Assembly (NCBI GenBank): GCA_023397245.1 | Contig: JAEWUH010000113.1 | Span: 1 to 21,066 of the forward strand | Length of the DNA stretch: 21,066 bases | Source: Bacillota bacterium | GTDB lineage: Bacteria; Bacillota; Clostridia; Oscillospirales; Acutalibacteraceae | Direction of reading: 5' to 3' | Shown: positions 1 to 7,214 of the stretch, piece by piece | Layout: each line of letters begins with the position of its first letter | How positions within the stretch are numbered: the first letter of the stretch is position 1 | Translations under genes and position numbers: made by a program | Notes under the pieces: model-generated | Told to the model about the DNA's origin: nothing | Seen by the model: the letters and a program-made list of their open reading frames with translations, nothing else | Databases searched by the model: none

Positions 1-160
1 CCGCAGGAATAGCACCACTACCAACATTTCAATCCACGCTCCCCGCATAGGGAGCGACTTCACATTTACGTCTATCGTACGCTCAATTTCGTATTTCAAT
101 CCACGCTCCCCGCATAGGGAGCGACCGACCAGGAGCCGCAGGAATAGCACCACTACCAAC
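1..160. repeat. Duplicated spacer at the leader-distal end
   Basis: The 25 bases visible at 1-25 (starting ccgcaggaat, ending actaccaac) are identical to the last 25 bases of the spacer at 126-160, and both abut a repeat on the right. One different spacer (59-92) lies between them. The simplest reading is a two-unit duplication by recombination between repeats. Only 25 of 35 bases of the first copy are inside the window. Confidence 0.9.
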
Positions 161-1468
161 ATTTCAATCCACGCTCCCCGCATAGGGAGCGACCTTTAAT
201 TTCAAATAATTTGAGCACAGTATCAATTATTTCAATCCACGCTCCCCGCATAGGGAGCGACGGCAATCTGTAAAAAATGTGGTGAAGAATTCACAAATTT
301 CAATCCACGCTCCCCGCATAGGGAGCGACGAACTCTATTATTTTCGCATAGCATAGCCATTTTTATTTCAATCCACGCTCCCCGCATAGGGAGCGACATC
401 GGTGTAGAAACGGTAAATAAGCCCGTTTGTCATTTCAATCCACGCTCCCCGCATAGGGAGCGACGTATGACTAAAATTTTATGTCCGCTTGTAAGGATAT
501 TTCAATCCACGCTCCCCGCATAGGGAGCGACGCCCGACGGGAATAACAACAGCCGACTTCAGATATTTCAATCCACGCTCCCCGCATAGGGAGCGACTCC
601 GGAGAATGTGGGCGCGGTTACCGTTCCCGTATTTCAATCCACGCTCCCCGCATAGGGAGCGACGAGGTACCGCTGCTTGCTTCGGCGGGAATCGCAATTT
701 CAATCCACGCTCCCCGCATAGGGAGCGACCATGAAATGATGCAGGAATTTGACATCCTGATCGAATTTCAATCCACGCTCCCCGCATAGGGAGCGACCCG
801 GGACGAAGACGGGAACCAACTTGATAATACCATTTCAATCCACGCTCCCCGCATAGGGAGCGACCAGAAATGCCTACCCGAACGATAACGGATATTGCAT
901 TTCAATCCACGCTCCCCGCATAGGGAGCGACATGCTTCCGGGGTAAACGACAACGGGGGACGTGTAATTTCAATCCACGCTCCCCGCATAGGGAGCGACC
1001 GGAGACTTATACCGTGATTGACCCAACTGCAAAAATTTCAATCCACGCTCCCCGCATAGGGAGCGACAATCCATCAAACACGACGAAGACTCCGCCAATT
1101 CATTTCAATCCACGCTCCCCGCATAGGGAGCGACTAGATAATTATAGTTTCACCGAAGATGTCATCGGATTTCAATCCACGCTCCCCGCATAGGGAGCGA
1201 CTGCCAAGGATGATCTGCTGCTTCAGCTGAATGTGGATTTCAATCCACGCTCCCCGCATAGGGAGCGACATGGGATTATGAGAACAACATTCCAATATAT
1301 AAATTTCAATCCACGCTCCCCGCATAGGGAGCGACCTGGTCGCTTACCAGCGTGGAACGTTGAAAATTATTTCAATCCACGCTCCCCGCATAGGGAGCGA
1401 CCACTAGCTATGTCGTGAAGCTGACGGCACAGTGTATTTCAATCCACGCTCCCCGCATAGGGAGCGAC
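1..1468 (-). CRISPR. Type I-C CRISPR array, 22 repeats, continues off the left edge
   Basis: Twenty-two identical 33-bp repeats start at 26, 93, 161, 229, 297, 365, 432, 499, 565, 631, 697, 765, 832, 899, 967, 1035, 1102, 1169, 1237, 1303, 1369 and 1436. They enclose 21 complete spacers of 33-35 bp plus a cut-off spacer at 1-25. On the minus strand the repeat begins GTCGCTCCC and ends GGATTGAAAT, the typical subtype I-C form. Its CGCTCCC and GGGAGCG arms form a 7-bp hairpin, and cleavage at the stem base would leave an 11-nt 5' tag ending ATTGAAAT. The orientation and the cas operon on the right place the leader at 1469-1645, so the newest spacers are near 1435. No repeat is degenerate, so the true array end lies outside the window. 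Confidence 0.99.
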
Positions 1469-1645
1469 AGCAAAAACTACCGAATACGCCTTGCAGGGAA
1501 GGTGCAGTCTTGTGCAAAAGTCCGGTCAAAGCAGACATACAGGCAGCATTTGTAGAGAGTATTTTTCTATATCAGTAAATTACGTGTTAAATTTTGGTGC
1601 GAACCCAGCGGGAAAAACATGGGTGCTTTCGGTTCGCACCGAACC
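1469..1645 (-). promoter_or_regulatory. CRISPR leader
   Basis: This non-coding stretch lies between the cas2 stop codon and the first (leader-proximal) repeat, on the side where a I-C leader is expected from repeat orientation. It has an AT-rich core at about 1555-1595 and an inverted repeat next to cas2 (separate entry). It should carry the pre-crRNA promoter and the sites recognised by Cas1-Cas2 during integration. I could not fix one convincing -35/-10 pair. The array might also be reached by read-through from the cas operon. Confidence 0.8.
1596..1645. repeat. Nested inverted repeats in the leader
   Basis: ggtgcgaacc (1596-1605) and ggttcgcacc (1631-1640) are perfect 10-bp inverted arms around a 25-nt interior. 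A second hairpin, ggttcg-cac-cgaacc (1631-1645), uses the same right arm, so the two folds exclude each other. It begins directly at the cas2 stop codon. It could be an RNA structure at the end of the cas mRNA or a DNA site for adaptation; the sequence does not decide. Confidence 0.75.
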
Positions 1646-1936
1646 TTAAACAATCAGCGGCTCTTCCACATCGAATGATGGCTTGGCCCCAAAATGCTCC
1701 ACCTTTGTTTTGTAGTGATCGCCTAAATAGTAAAAACGCAAACTGTCCTTTTTGAGATCAATCGTCTGCTCCAGCTTGTGTTTTACCGTGCAGCACAGGG
1801 CAGCGTCCATGACACACTCAAAGACTGAATTCTGAACGCGCTGACCGTAATTGACGCAGATTTTTGCCACTTTTCTGAGCCGTTTTTTTCCGGCTGCGGT
1901 TTCCGTATTTACATCATAGGTAATCAAAACTAACAT
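1646..1936 (-). CDS. cas2: CRISPR-associated protein Cas2
   Basis: This 96-residue protein has the usual Cas2 size and ferredoxin-like start, MLVLITYDV, with the conserved aspartate at D8. Cas2 forms the central dimer of the Cas1-Cas2 integrase that inserts new spacers at the leader end of the array. In many systems the structural role matters more than its weak nuclease activity. The ATG at 1936 follows a GGGGA ribosome site and lies 10 bp after the cas1 stop. It is the last gene of the cas operon and is followed directly by the leader. The C-terminal part (FYYLGDHYKTKVEHFG) fits the short I-C type Cas2. Confidence 0.97.
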   Translation of the reverse strand: MLVLITYDVNTETAAGKKRLRKVAKICVNYGQRVQNSVFECVMDAALCCTVKHKLEQTIDLKKDSLRFYYLGDHYKTKVEHFGAKPSFDVEEPLIV

Positions 1937-1946
1937 TCAAATTCCC

Positions 1947-2978
1947 CTACTTCCATAAAAACGGCGGATATGCGTCAAGGTCGCCGCGCAGATATCGCGC
2001 CAGCAGCAGCGCCTGTGAGTAAGGAACCAGTCCCCACTCCATTTTTTCGCCAAGCATCGGGTGCGTGATTTTTTCCTGCTTCTTTTCCTGCCATGCAACA
2101 AGAACCTTTTTGCGGGTGTCGTCATCCATCAGCACCGCCCCGTCCTCCTTTTGGACAAATCCGTCGCCATTGATCTGACGGGTGTTGATCAGAGTCAAAA
2201 CGAAGCGATCCGCCAGAACGGGGCGGAATTCTTCCATCAGATCCAGCGCCAGTGAGGTTCGCCCGGGCCGGTCACGGTGGAGAAATCCCACATAAGGATC
2301 AAGCCCCGCCGTTTCCAATGCCGAGGCGGTGTCGTGTGCCAACAGGGTATAAACAAATGATACAAGGGCATTTACATTATCCATCGGCGGACGGCGGTTC
2401 CGGCTTTGAAAGAAAAACTGCTCCTTTTGCTGCAAAATCAGATCATCCAATACGGCAAAATAGCAGGTTGCAGCTTCTCCTTCAATCCCGCGGATTTCGC
2501 TCAATGTTACGGCGGCCGGAAGACGCTTGAGCGATTCCGCAATCAATTCGGAAGCATGTTTCAGTTTTGCCGTGTCCAGACGCAGGGCATAGTCCCGTAC
2601 GGCGCGTTCAATTACCCACCGTGAATTGAACAGCTTCCCTGTAATCATACTCTTTGCGACCGCCGCGCTTTTTTCTTCGCTGTCCGATACCCGGTACTGC
2701 TCTTTCCGCAGCAATACGTTCCCCTGCTCTGTGCCGCACACACGTGCCAGAAACCGGCCGTGCATCGTAAGAAAAGTCAGTGCAACGCCGCGTTCGGAGC
2801 AGGCTCCCATCAAAGCCGGGCTGGCTCCGGTGTATCCGAATGCTACGATTCCGTCCAGATTGTGCAGCGGAATTCTTCGAAGCTCATTGCCGCTTTTCTG
2901 AATAACCACGTTTTCCCCGTCCAGTGACAGATACGCATCCGGAGTGGTAACATACAGCGTATTCCCAAGAATTCTCAT
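1947..2978 (-). CDS. cas1: CRISPR-associated endonuclease/integrase Cas1
   Basis: The protein has 343 residues, the normal length for I-C Cas1. Metal-binding residues are visible as E166 in the SEIRGIEGE motif, H234 in GFLHRDRPGR, and D246/E249 in LALDLMEEFRP. Cas1 catalyses the transesterifications that join a prespacer to the leader-proximal repeat. The ATG at 2978 is chosen over an in-frame upstream codon at 3047: it overlaps the cas4 stop as ATGA, follows a GGAGG ribosome site, and gives the family start MRILGNTLYV. It is translationally coupled to cas4, and cas2 follows after 10 bp. Confidence 0.98.
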   Translation of the reverse strand: MRILGNTLYVTTPDAYLSLDGENVVIQKSGNELRRIPLHNLDGIVAFGYTGASPALMGACSERGVALTFLTMHGRFLARVCGTEQGNVLLRKEQYRVSDSEEKSAAVAKSMITGKLFNSRWVIERAVRDYALRLDTAKLKHASELIAESLKRLPAAVTLSEIRGIEGEAATCYFAVLDDLILQQKEQFFFQSRNRRPPMDNVNALVSFVYTLLAHDTASALETAGLDPYVGFLHRDRPGRTSLALDLMEEFRPVLADRFVLTLINTRQINGDGFVQKEDGAVLMDDDTRKKVLVAWQEKKQEKITHPMLGEKMEWGLVPYSQALLLARYLRGDLDAYPPFLWK

Positions 2979-3649
2979 GAGGTTTCCTCCAGTTGTTTCC
3001 GGATATATTCTGCCGCAGAACCCACGCGATACAGGCGGGGCAGACACAGATCCTTCAGCGAGCAGGCATTGCAGCTTTGGGCCGGCTTTACGCGCGGGGT
3101 ATACTTTCGGCTGTAAAGCTCATGCATTTCCGCCAGCAGAGCCTTTACTCTTGCCCGCAGAGCTTCATCCAAAGAAATGGCGGTTCGTCTCGCTGTTTCG
3201 CCATAGTACAGATACGCCTTCGGAATGCGTTCGCACAAAAGCATTTCTTCAAGGCACATTGCCTGGCAGCAAAGCTGCAGACTGTCCGCGTCGTTCTCCT
3301 TGGGTGCTCCGCGCTTATACTCTACAGGCACGGGCAGCCATTTCCCAGCCTGTCCGAAAATCGGCACGCCCTTCGGCGAAGCATGGAATTCGACCACGTC
3401 GCAGACGCCGTTTACCCCCAGCATACGGGAATAAACCGCCATCCCGCGCGAAATGAGAAGCTCGCCCCGTTTCTCCGCGGAAAAAGAGTCATGCGCGTTT
3501 TCGTGCAAAATATGCCCTTCCGACGTACGCAGGTTTTCATTCCATTGCATTTCGATGTATGCCAGCGCCCACTGGCGGCGGCAGAAGGCAAAATGCTGAA
3601 GCCCGGCAATACTTAAATAATCTTCTTCGTCATATTCCATCGTAAACAT
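2975..3649 (-). CDS. cas4: CRISPR-associated exonuclease Cas4
   Basis: This is a RecB-like Cas4 nuclease of 224 residues. The four iron-sulfur cysteines are present: C23 (FCRRQW) and C193, C196, C202 near the C-terminus (CNACSLKDLC). Nuclease-core residues visible are H49, D84 (GVCDVVE) and E110/K112 in PVEYKRG. In I-C systems Cas4 works with Cas1-Cas2 to trim prespacers and choose those next to the right PAM. The gene overlaps the end of cas7, by 20 bp if translation begins at 3649 or 11 bp if it begins at the second ATG (3640, MEYDEEDY). The second start has a slightly better GGA element, so the exact start is uncertain. Its TGA overlaps the cas1 ATG. Confidence 0.97.
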   Translation of the reverse strand: MFTMEYDEEDYLSIAGLQHFAFCRRQWALAYIEMQWNENLRTSEGHILHENAHDSFSAEKRGELLISRGMAVYSRMLGVNGVCDVVEFHASPKGVPIFGQAGKWLPVPVEYKRGAPKENDADSLQLCCQAMCLEEMLLCERIPKAYLYYGETARRTAISLDEALRARVKALLAEMHELYSRKYTPRVKPAQSCNACSLKDLCLPRLYRVGSAAEYIRKQLEETS

Positions 3650-4499
3650 CCGGCGTCAGGCCGTTAAGGGGATCGACAGTGATATCATAGTAATCATTCA
3701 GTACAAAGGGCAGATTGCTGTTGGGAGTTTTTTTGCTTTCCTTCGGTGTAACGTGAAGGGAACGGTGAACCTTCGCAGACGGATACTGTCCGATTCTGCA
3801 GTTATGCTTCCACCAGTAAACCCTGCAGATTTCCATGCTGCCGTCCGGGCGGGCAGAGGAGCTGTCGTTTTCGAAAAGCGTTTTTAAAGCTTCATGAATC
3901 AGTTCGGCGTCTTCTTCGGTAAAGCCGGTTCTCTCCGCCAGCTGGCAATTCACGCTGCCGTAAAACACATACACTCCGAACGGGACGGTGTGCTTCATTC
4001 CCATGGTATCGGAAGATTTCTTATCCCCGGTAACGCTGTTCACACTCTTGGTAATCTGAATGCTGGAAATATCAACAGGAAGCACGCTGAACGCGGGATG
4101 AACGGAAACAGGGCCGCGTACCCCGATGGAAACGCCGCTGTCTTTAAATGCGAAAACCTGACCAAAGCTGCGCACATCCGTCCACGTTTCACAGGCGACT
4201 TTCGCATAGGCTTCGCTGTCCTTCGCTTTTTCGGCCCTTTTCAGCTCTTCCATGGAATCTGCGCGTTCTCTCAGGCTTTTAAAGCCGTCGGCGCGCTTGT
4301 CGTCGGACTGGACGAAAATCGGCTGTCCCATATCCAACAGGCGGTTGCGGATTTTCCGCTTAATACAGACATCCGAAATCTCACCGTAGCCGTCATAGGT
4401 TTCGCGCGGCCGATTACCGTTCAGGGGGTCACCGTTGGGGTTCGCATTTTTCACGGACAGAACCACCGCAAAATCAATTTTGTTTGTAAGAATACTCAT
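3630..4499 (-). CDS. cas7c: Type I-C Cascade backbone protein Cas7 (Csd2)
   Basis: This 289-residue Csd2-family protein coats the crRNA spacer region along the Cascade backbone. The family signature is near the N-terminus: NANPNGDPLNGNRPRETYDGYGEISDVC is split over residues 18-45, with the NGDP and NRPR elements intact, followed by KRKIRNRLLD. A central segment with DVRSFGQVF and GVRGPVSVH is also typical. The ATG at 4499 overlaps the cas8c stop (ATGA) and has an AGGAGAGG ribosome site inside the end of cas8c. The 3' end overlaps cas4. Multiple Cas7 copies are needed per complex, and the strong ribosome site fits that. Confidence 0.97.
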   Translation of the reverse strand: MSILTNKIDFAVVLSVKNANPNGDPLNGNRPRETYDGYGEISDVCIKRKIRNRLLDMGQPIFVQSDDKRADGFKSLRERADSMEELKRAEKAKDSEAYAKVACETWTDVRSFGQVFAFKDSGVSIGVRGPVSVHPAFSVLPVDISSIQITKSVNSVTGDKKSSDTMGMKHTVPFGVYVFYGSVNCQLAERTGFTEEDAELIHEALKTLFENDSSSARPDGSMEICRVYWWKHNCRIGQYPSAKVHRSLHVTPKESKKTPNSNLPFVLNDYYDITVDPLNGLTPDVYDGI

Positions 4500-4900
4500 T
4501 CTTTTTCCTCTCCTTCCGTATCGGCAACAATATTTTTCTCTTGATTTGCTTCCCGCTCTTCACGGAATTTCTGCATCTGGCAGGCATAACCCAAAAGATA
4601 GATTTCATTGAGGGGGTCATTCGTAAAATCTTTTATCTCAATTCTTGAAATGACCTCGTTCAGTTCGTCACGGTAACGGAACCCTCTTCGCCCCAGCCTC
4701 TGCAGATACGGAGAAAGCGCCTGATACAGCGTTTTCCATGTTTTTGCCGGGTGCTGGCTGAACGCAGTCTGCATCCGCTCCGCATTGGTGCTTCGCTTTT
4801 CGCTCTGTAAACTCAGCGCGTAATTTTCCAGCTGCTGCGCGTAAGCAAGAGCCCGTCCAAAAAGATAATTCCGGTCTGTTTCCTGCGTATCCAACGTCAT
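4496..4900 (-). CDS. cas11c: Probable internally initiated small subunit Cas11c
   Basis: Type I-C complexes are known to need a small subunit translated from an internal start within cas8c. Here an ATG at 4900, in frame with cas8c, lies 9 nt after an AAGGAG ribosome site (about 4910-4915). It gives a 134-residue, mostly helical protein beginning MTLDTQETDRNYLFGRAL and ending at the cas8c stop. Length and position match Cas11c of studied I-C systems. The protein would line the belly of Cascade and stabilise the R-loop. The call rests on ribosome-site placement plus family knowledge. A competing ATG at 4907 is in another frame and too close to the AGGAG. Confidence 0.75.
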   Translation of the reverse strand: MTLDTQETDRNYLFGRALAYAQQLENYALSLQSEKRSTNAERMQTAFSQHPAKTWKTLYQALSPYLQRLGRRGFRYRDELNEVISRIEIKDFTNDPLNEIYLLGYACQMQKFREEREANQEKNIVADTEGEEKE

Positions 4901-6478
4901 TTCCCATCTCTCCTTGTATTTTTCCAGTTTCGTGATTCCCGGGTTTGCTTCATCCCTGTTTACCGCATCGTTATGATACTTTCGAATCAGTGCGCAGGCG
5001 ACGGCAAGGGTCCTTCCGCGGTCCTGGTCATCCAGCCCCACGGGGTTGGACGCGCGCCGCGCCGTGCAGAGCATAATATCCCGCGGCAGTGCGGCTCCGT
5101 CGGCAATACAGGGTAGCAGACGCTGCACAGTGCTTTTTTTCAGCTTGTCGCTGACCTGCCTGCCATAGGCGGCTTCCGTAATGGTCTCCGGCGACGGCGC
5201 GCCGATGAACGGAACAGGTTTTGCACCTTTTTCAAATTTGGTCTTTTTCGGAAATTCCTGAAAACGCCATCGGCAGGTTTCGTGCCAGAAAGCAATCCGG
5301 TTCACGAGGTCTTTTTCCGGCAGCTCACGGTAATAAAAGATCGACAGGCGCCCCGGCGTGGCGGAATCCAGGCCGATGATGCAGGCTTCCTCGCCGCCCT
5401 TCAGCCTACCGCCATATCCCGCGAGGGCGTACCGGAATTTCTGGGCAAAATTCTCACCGGTCGTCAGGATCGGTTCATCCGGTTCAAAAAAGTCCAGCGT
5501 GTCCAGCGAGTTTTCACAGGGATCAAGCGTTTTTCCGCCGTCCGTTCGCCACGCCAAGATCACCTGGTCGCCGTTGCTGTACGCCTGCCGCGGAATCAGC
5601 CACTTCAGCGCGTTGTGGGCTTTTTCGGTCGTTTCCCGTCCGATGCAGAACGCCTGTGCCGGCGTCTCAAATCTTCCCCGGTAAGTAAAGCCGGAGCTGT
5701 CGTTGGCGGAAATCAGCTTCGCCCCGTCTCCGGGCCGCCGTATGTATTTGGGACTTAACGTAGAAACAGGAATTTTCTTTCCCAGCACATAGCAGAAATC
5801 TTTTTCCGCCGGCAGGCTGTTCTGGTAATCGATATAGCTCTGCCATACGGACCGGTCTTCCCAGATGCGGCTGTTCTGTTCCTCAAAGCCGTCTGCCGAA
5901 ACTACCTTAAAACGGACAAACGCATCCGCCTGGTCGTCGGTGACCGTTTTGAAAATTTGCGGCGTGTCTTTTTTATCGCCGTCCCATTTTTCCGATAAAT
6001 TTCCTGCTTCGTCCCGGTACAGAGTCCCCGTGCGAATCAGGTCTTCCATCAGGCAGCCTTTTTTCAGGTATTTCAGCACCGCGCAGACCTTTGGGTGGGC
6101 ATACGGCGAATCGCACCAGGCCGAGAGCTGGGCGATATAGCCCGGGTAGCGTTCTTCCTTTAAATCACGGTATTTTATGTAGTCACCGGCAAGATAAGTA
6201 AGGTTGTCAAACAAAGGGTGAGGAACGGGTTTGCTGGTTCGGGCCGCGGAACTTTCCGTGCAGGGAATCAGCGTGGTGCGCTTTTTCTTATCCTCGATTA
6301 CCTGCGCCGTGCGCCAGCAGCCGTCCGTGTCAATAACCGCCTCGATCTGCGCCTGCTGCGTCATGTGATAAATCGGCATCAGCGGCGGTTTGCTGTCTTT
6401 TTCGTTTTCGTCTTCCACCACACCCACGAGGCTTTGGCAGTTTTCGTAGGTGTCATAAAGTTTCTGTATCCAGCTCAT
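4496..6478 (-). CDS. cas8c: Type I-C Cascade large subunit Cas8c (Csd1)
   Basis: This 660-residue Csd1-family large subunit is the Cascade component that recognises the PAM and helps recruit Cas3. Family landmarks include PLMPIYHMTQQAQIE (about residues 33-47), PHPLFDNLTYLAGDY (about 86-100), YIAQLSAWCDSPYAHPK, the central FCIGRETTEKAHNALKWL segment and a helical C-terminal region. The ATG at 6478 is preferred to an in-frame upstream codon at 6601 because the protein then begins MSWIQKLYDTYE, as in the family, and a GGAGGAGG element precedes it. It overlaps the end of cas5 by 26 bp. The last 134 codons probably also serve as a separate gene (cas11c). Confidence 0.97.
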   Translation of the reverse strand: MSWIQKLYDTYENCQSLVGVVEDENEKDSKPPLMPIYHMTQQAQIEAVIDTDGCWRTAQVIEDKKKRTTLIPCTESSAARTSKPVPHPLFDNLTYLAGDYIKYRDLKEERYPGYIAQLSAWCDSPYAHPKVCAVLKYLKKGCLMEDLIRTGTLYRDEAGNLSEKWDGDKKDTPQIFKTVTDDQADAFVRFKVVSADGFEEQNSRIWEDRSVWQSYIDYQNSLPAEKDFCYVLGKKIPVSTLSPKYIRRPGDGAKLISANDSSGFTYRGRFETPAQAFCIGRETTEKAHNALKWLIPRQAYSNGDQVILAWRTDGGKTLDPCENSLDTLDFFEPDEPILTTGENFAQKFRYALAGYGGRLKGGEEACIIGLDSATPGRLSIFYYRELPEKDLVNRIAFWHETCRWRFQEFPKKTKFEKGAKPVPFIGAPSPETITEAAYGRQVSDKLKKSTVQRLLPCIADGAALPRDIMLCTARRASNPVGLDDQDRGRTLAVACALIRKYHNDAVNRDEANPGITKLEKYKERWEMTLDTQETDRNYLFGRALAYAQQLENYALSLQSEKRSTNAERMQTAFSQHPAKTWKTLYQALSPYLQRLGRRGFRYRDELNEVISRIEIKDFTNDPLNEIYLLGYACQMQKFREEREANQEKNIVADTEGEEKE

Positions 6479-7193
6479 TGTAACCGGCCTCCTCCGCAAG
6501 AGAATCGCAGCGGGTAAAGTTTTTGCCCTCAAGGAACTGCTTTGGTTTCTGCGTTTTAACGGTTCGGACGACCGGGCACTCTTCCGGCCGGCAGAACTCA
6601 ATCACTCCGTTCCGCATTTTGGGGTACCAGAACCGTGCCTGCAGCTGATTTTTGCCGTTTTCTTCCGGGTAGCTGAATCCGTGGAACATCAGCCCGAAAG
6701 AAAGCTCCGGAAGATCGTCAAATGCGCCCTTTTCCTCCTGAAATTCACACGGCTCCACATATGCCTGACATTCCCGGGTACCGAGGAAAATATCGCGCCG
6801 TCCGCCGCACGCAATCATGCGCTTCGCAATAAAGTAATGCTTGTTCTCGTTCCGGTCGTTCGCAAGATCCGGCCGGTTTTCGTTCCACTCAAAATGCGCC
6901 TTCACACGGTAGGCCACGTCGGTCAGATAGGTATAAATGGAAAGCGTATTCCCCCCATTGTACCCGATGGGGCGAATCCCTTCCGAGCGGCTTGCAATGG
7001 GCTTCATTACGCGCACCGCGTCAATGTGCCAGACCAGGGTCGGCTTCCAGTAAATTGATTCCGCAATGCCTTTAAGCGCCTGATACGTCGGTACCTGATA
7101 GCTGCATTTCTCGCCGCCCGCCCGGGTGACCGGGTCGCTGAAAAGCGCCATCCTGCCATAAACCAGGAAACTTACGCTGTTTTTGTGTTCCAA
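6453..7193 (-). CDS. cas5c: Type I-C Cas5 (Cas5d), crRNA-processing endoribonuclease
   Basis: This 246-residue Cas5d-type RAMP protein does the job that Cas6 does in other type I systems: it cuts pre-crRNA at the 3' base of the repeat hairpin and keeps the 5' tag. The probable catalytic residues are Y48 (AESIYWKP) and K118-H119 (NENKHYF), in the same spacing as the Y/K/H residues described for Bacillus halodurans Cas5d. No separate cas6 is present, as expected. Translation appears to start at a TTG (7193): AAAGGAGA lies 8 nt upstream and no ATG fits. It follows cas3 by 21 bp and overlaps cas8c by 26 bp. Confidence 0.97.
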   Translation of the reverse strand: MEHKNSVSFLVYGRMALFSDPVTRAGGEKCSYQVPTYQALKGIAESIYWKPTLVWHIDAVRVMKPIASRSEGIRPIGYNGGNTLSIYTYLTDVAYRVKAHFEWNENRPDLANDRNENKHYFIAKRMIACGGRRDIFLGTRECQAYVEPCEFQEEKGAFDDLPELSFGLMFHGFSYPEENGKNQLQARFWYPKMRNGVIEFCRPEECPVVRTVKTQKPKQFLEGKNFTRCDSLAEEAGYNELDTETL

Positions 7194-7214
7194 GTCCGAT
7201 TCTCCTTTCCGCTG

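Noticed and set aside
479..1418. Several open frames across the array with repeating MRGAWIEI, RSLCGERGLK or NPRSPHRER peptides
   Set aside because: They are translations of the CRISPR repeat in different frames, a known source of false protein annotations.
2944..3616. Long plus-strand frames of 170-207 codons opposite cas1 and cas4
   Set aside because: They are antisense shadows of clear cas genes with no ribosome sites or family motifs.
4668..4907. A 79-codon minus-strand frame (MGNDVGYAG) overlapping the 3' part of cas8c
   Set aside because: Its ATG is too close to the AAGGAG, which is correctly spaced for the in-frame Cas11c start at 4900, and the peptide has no family features.
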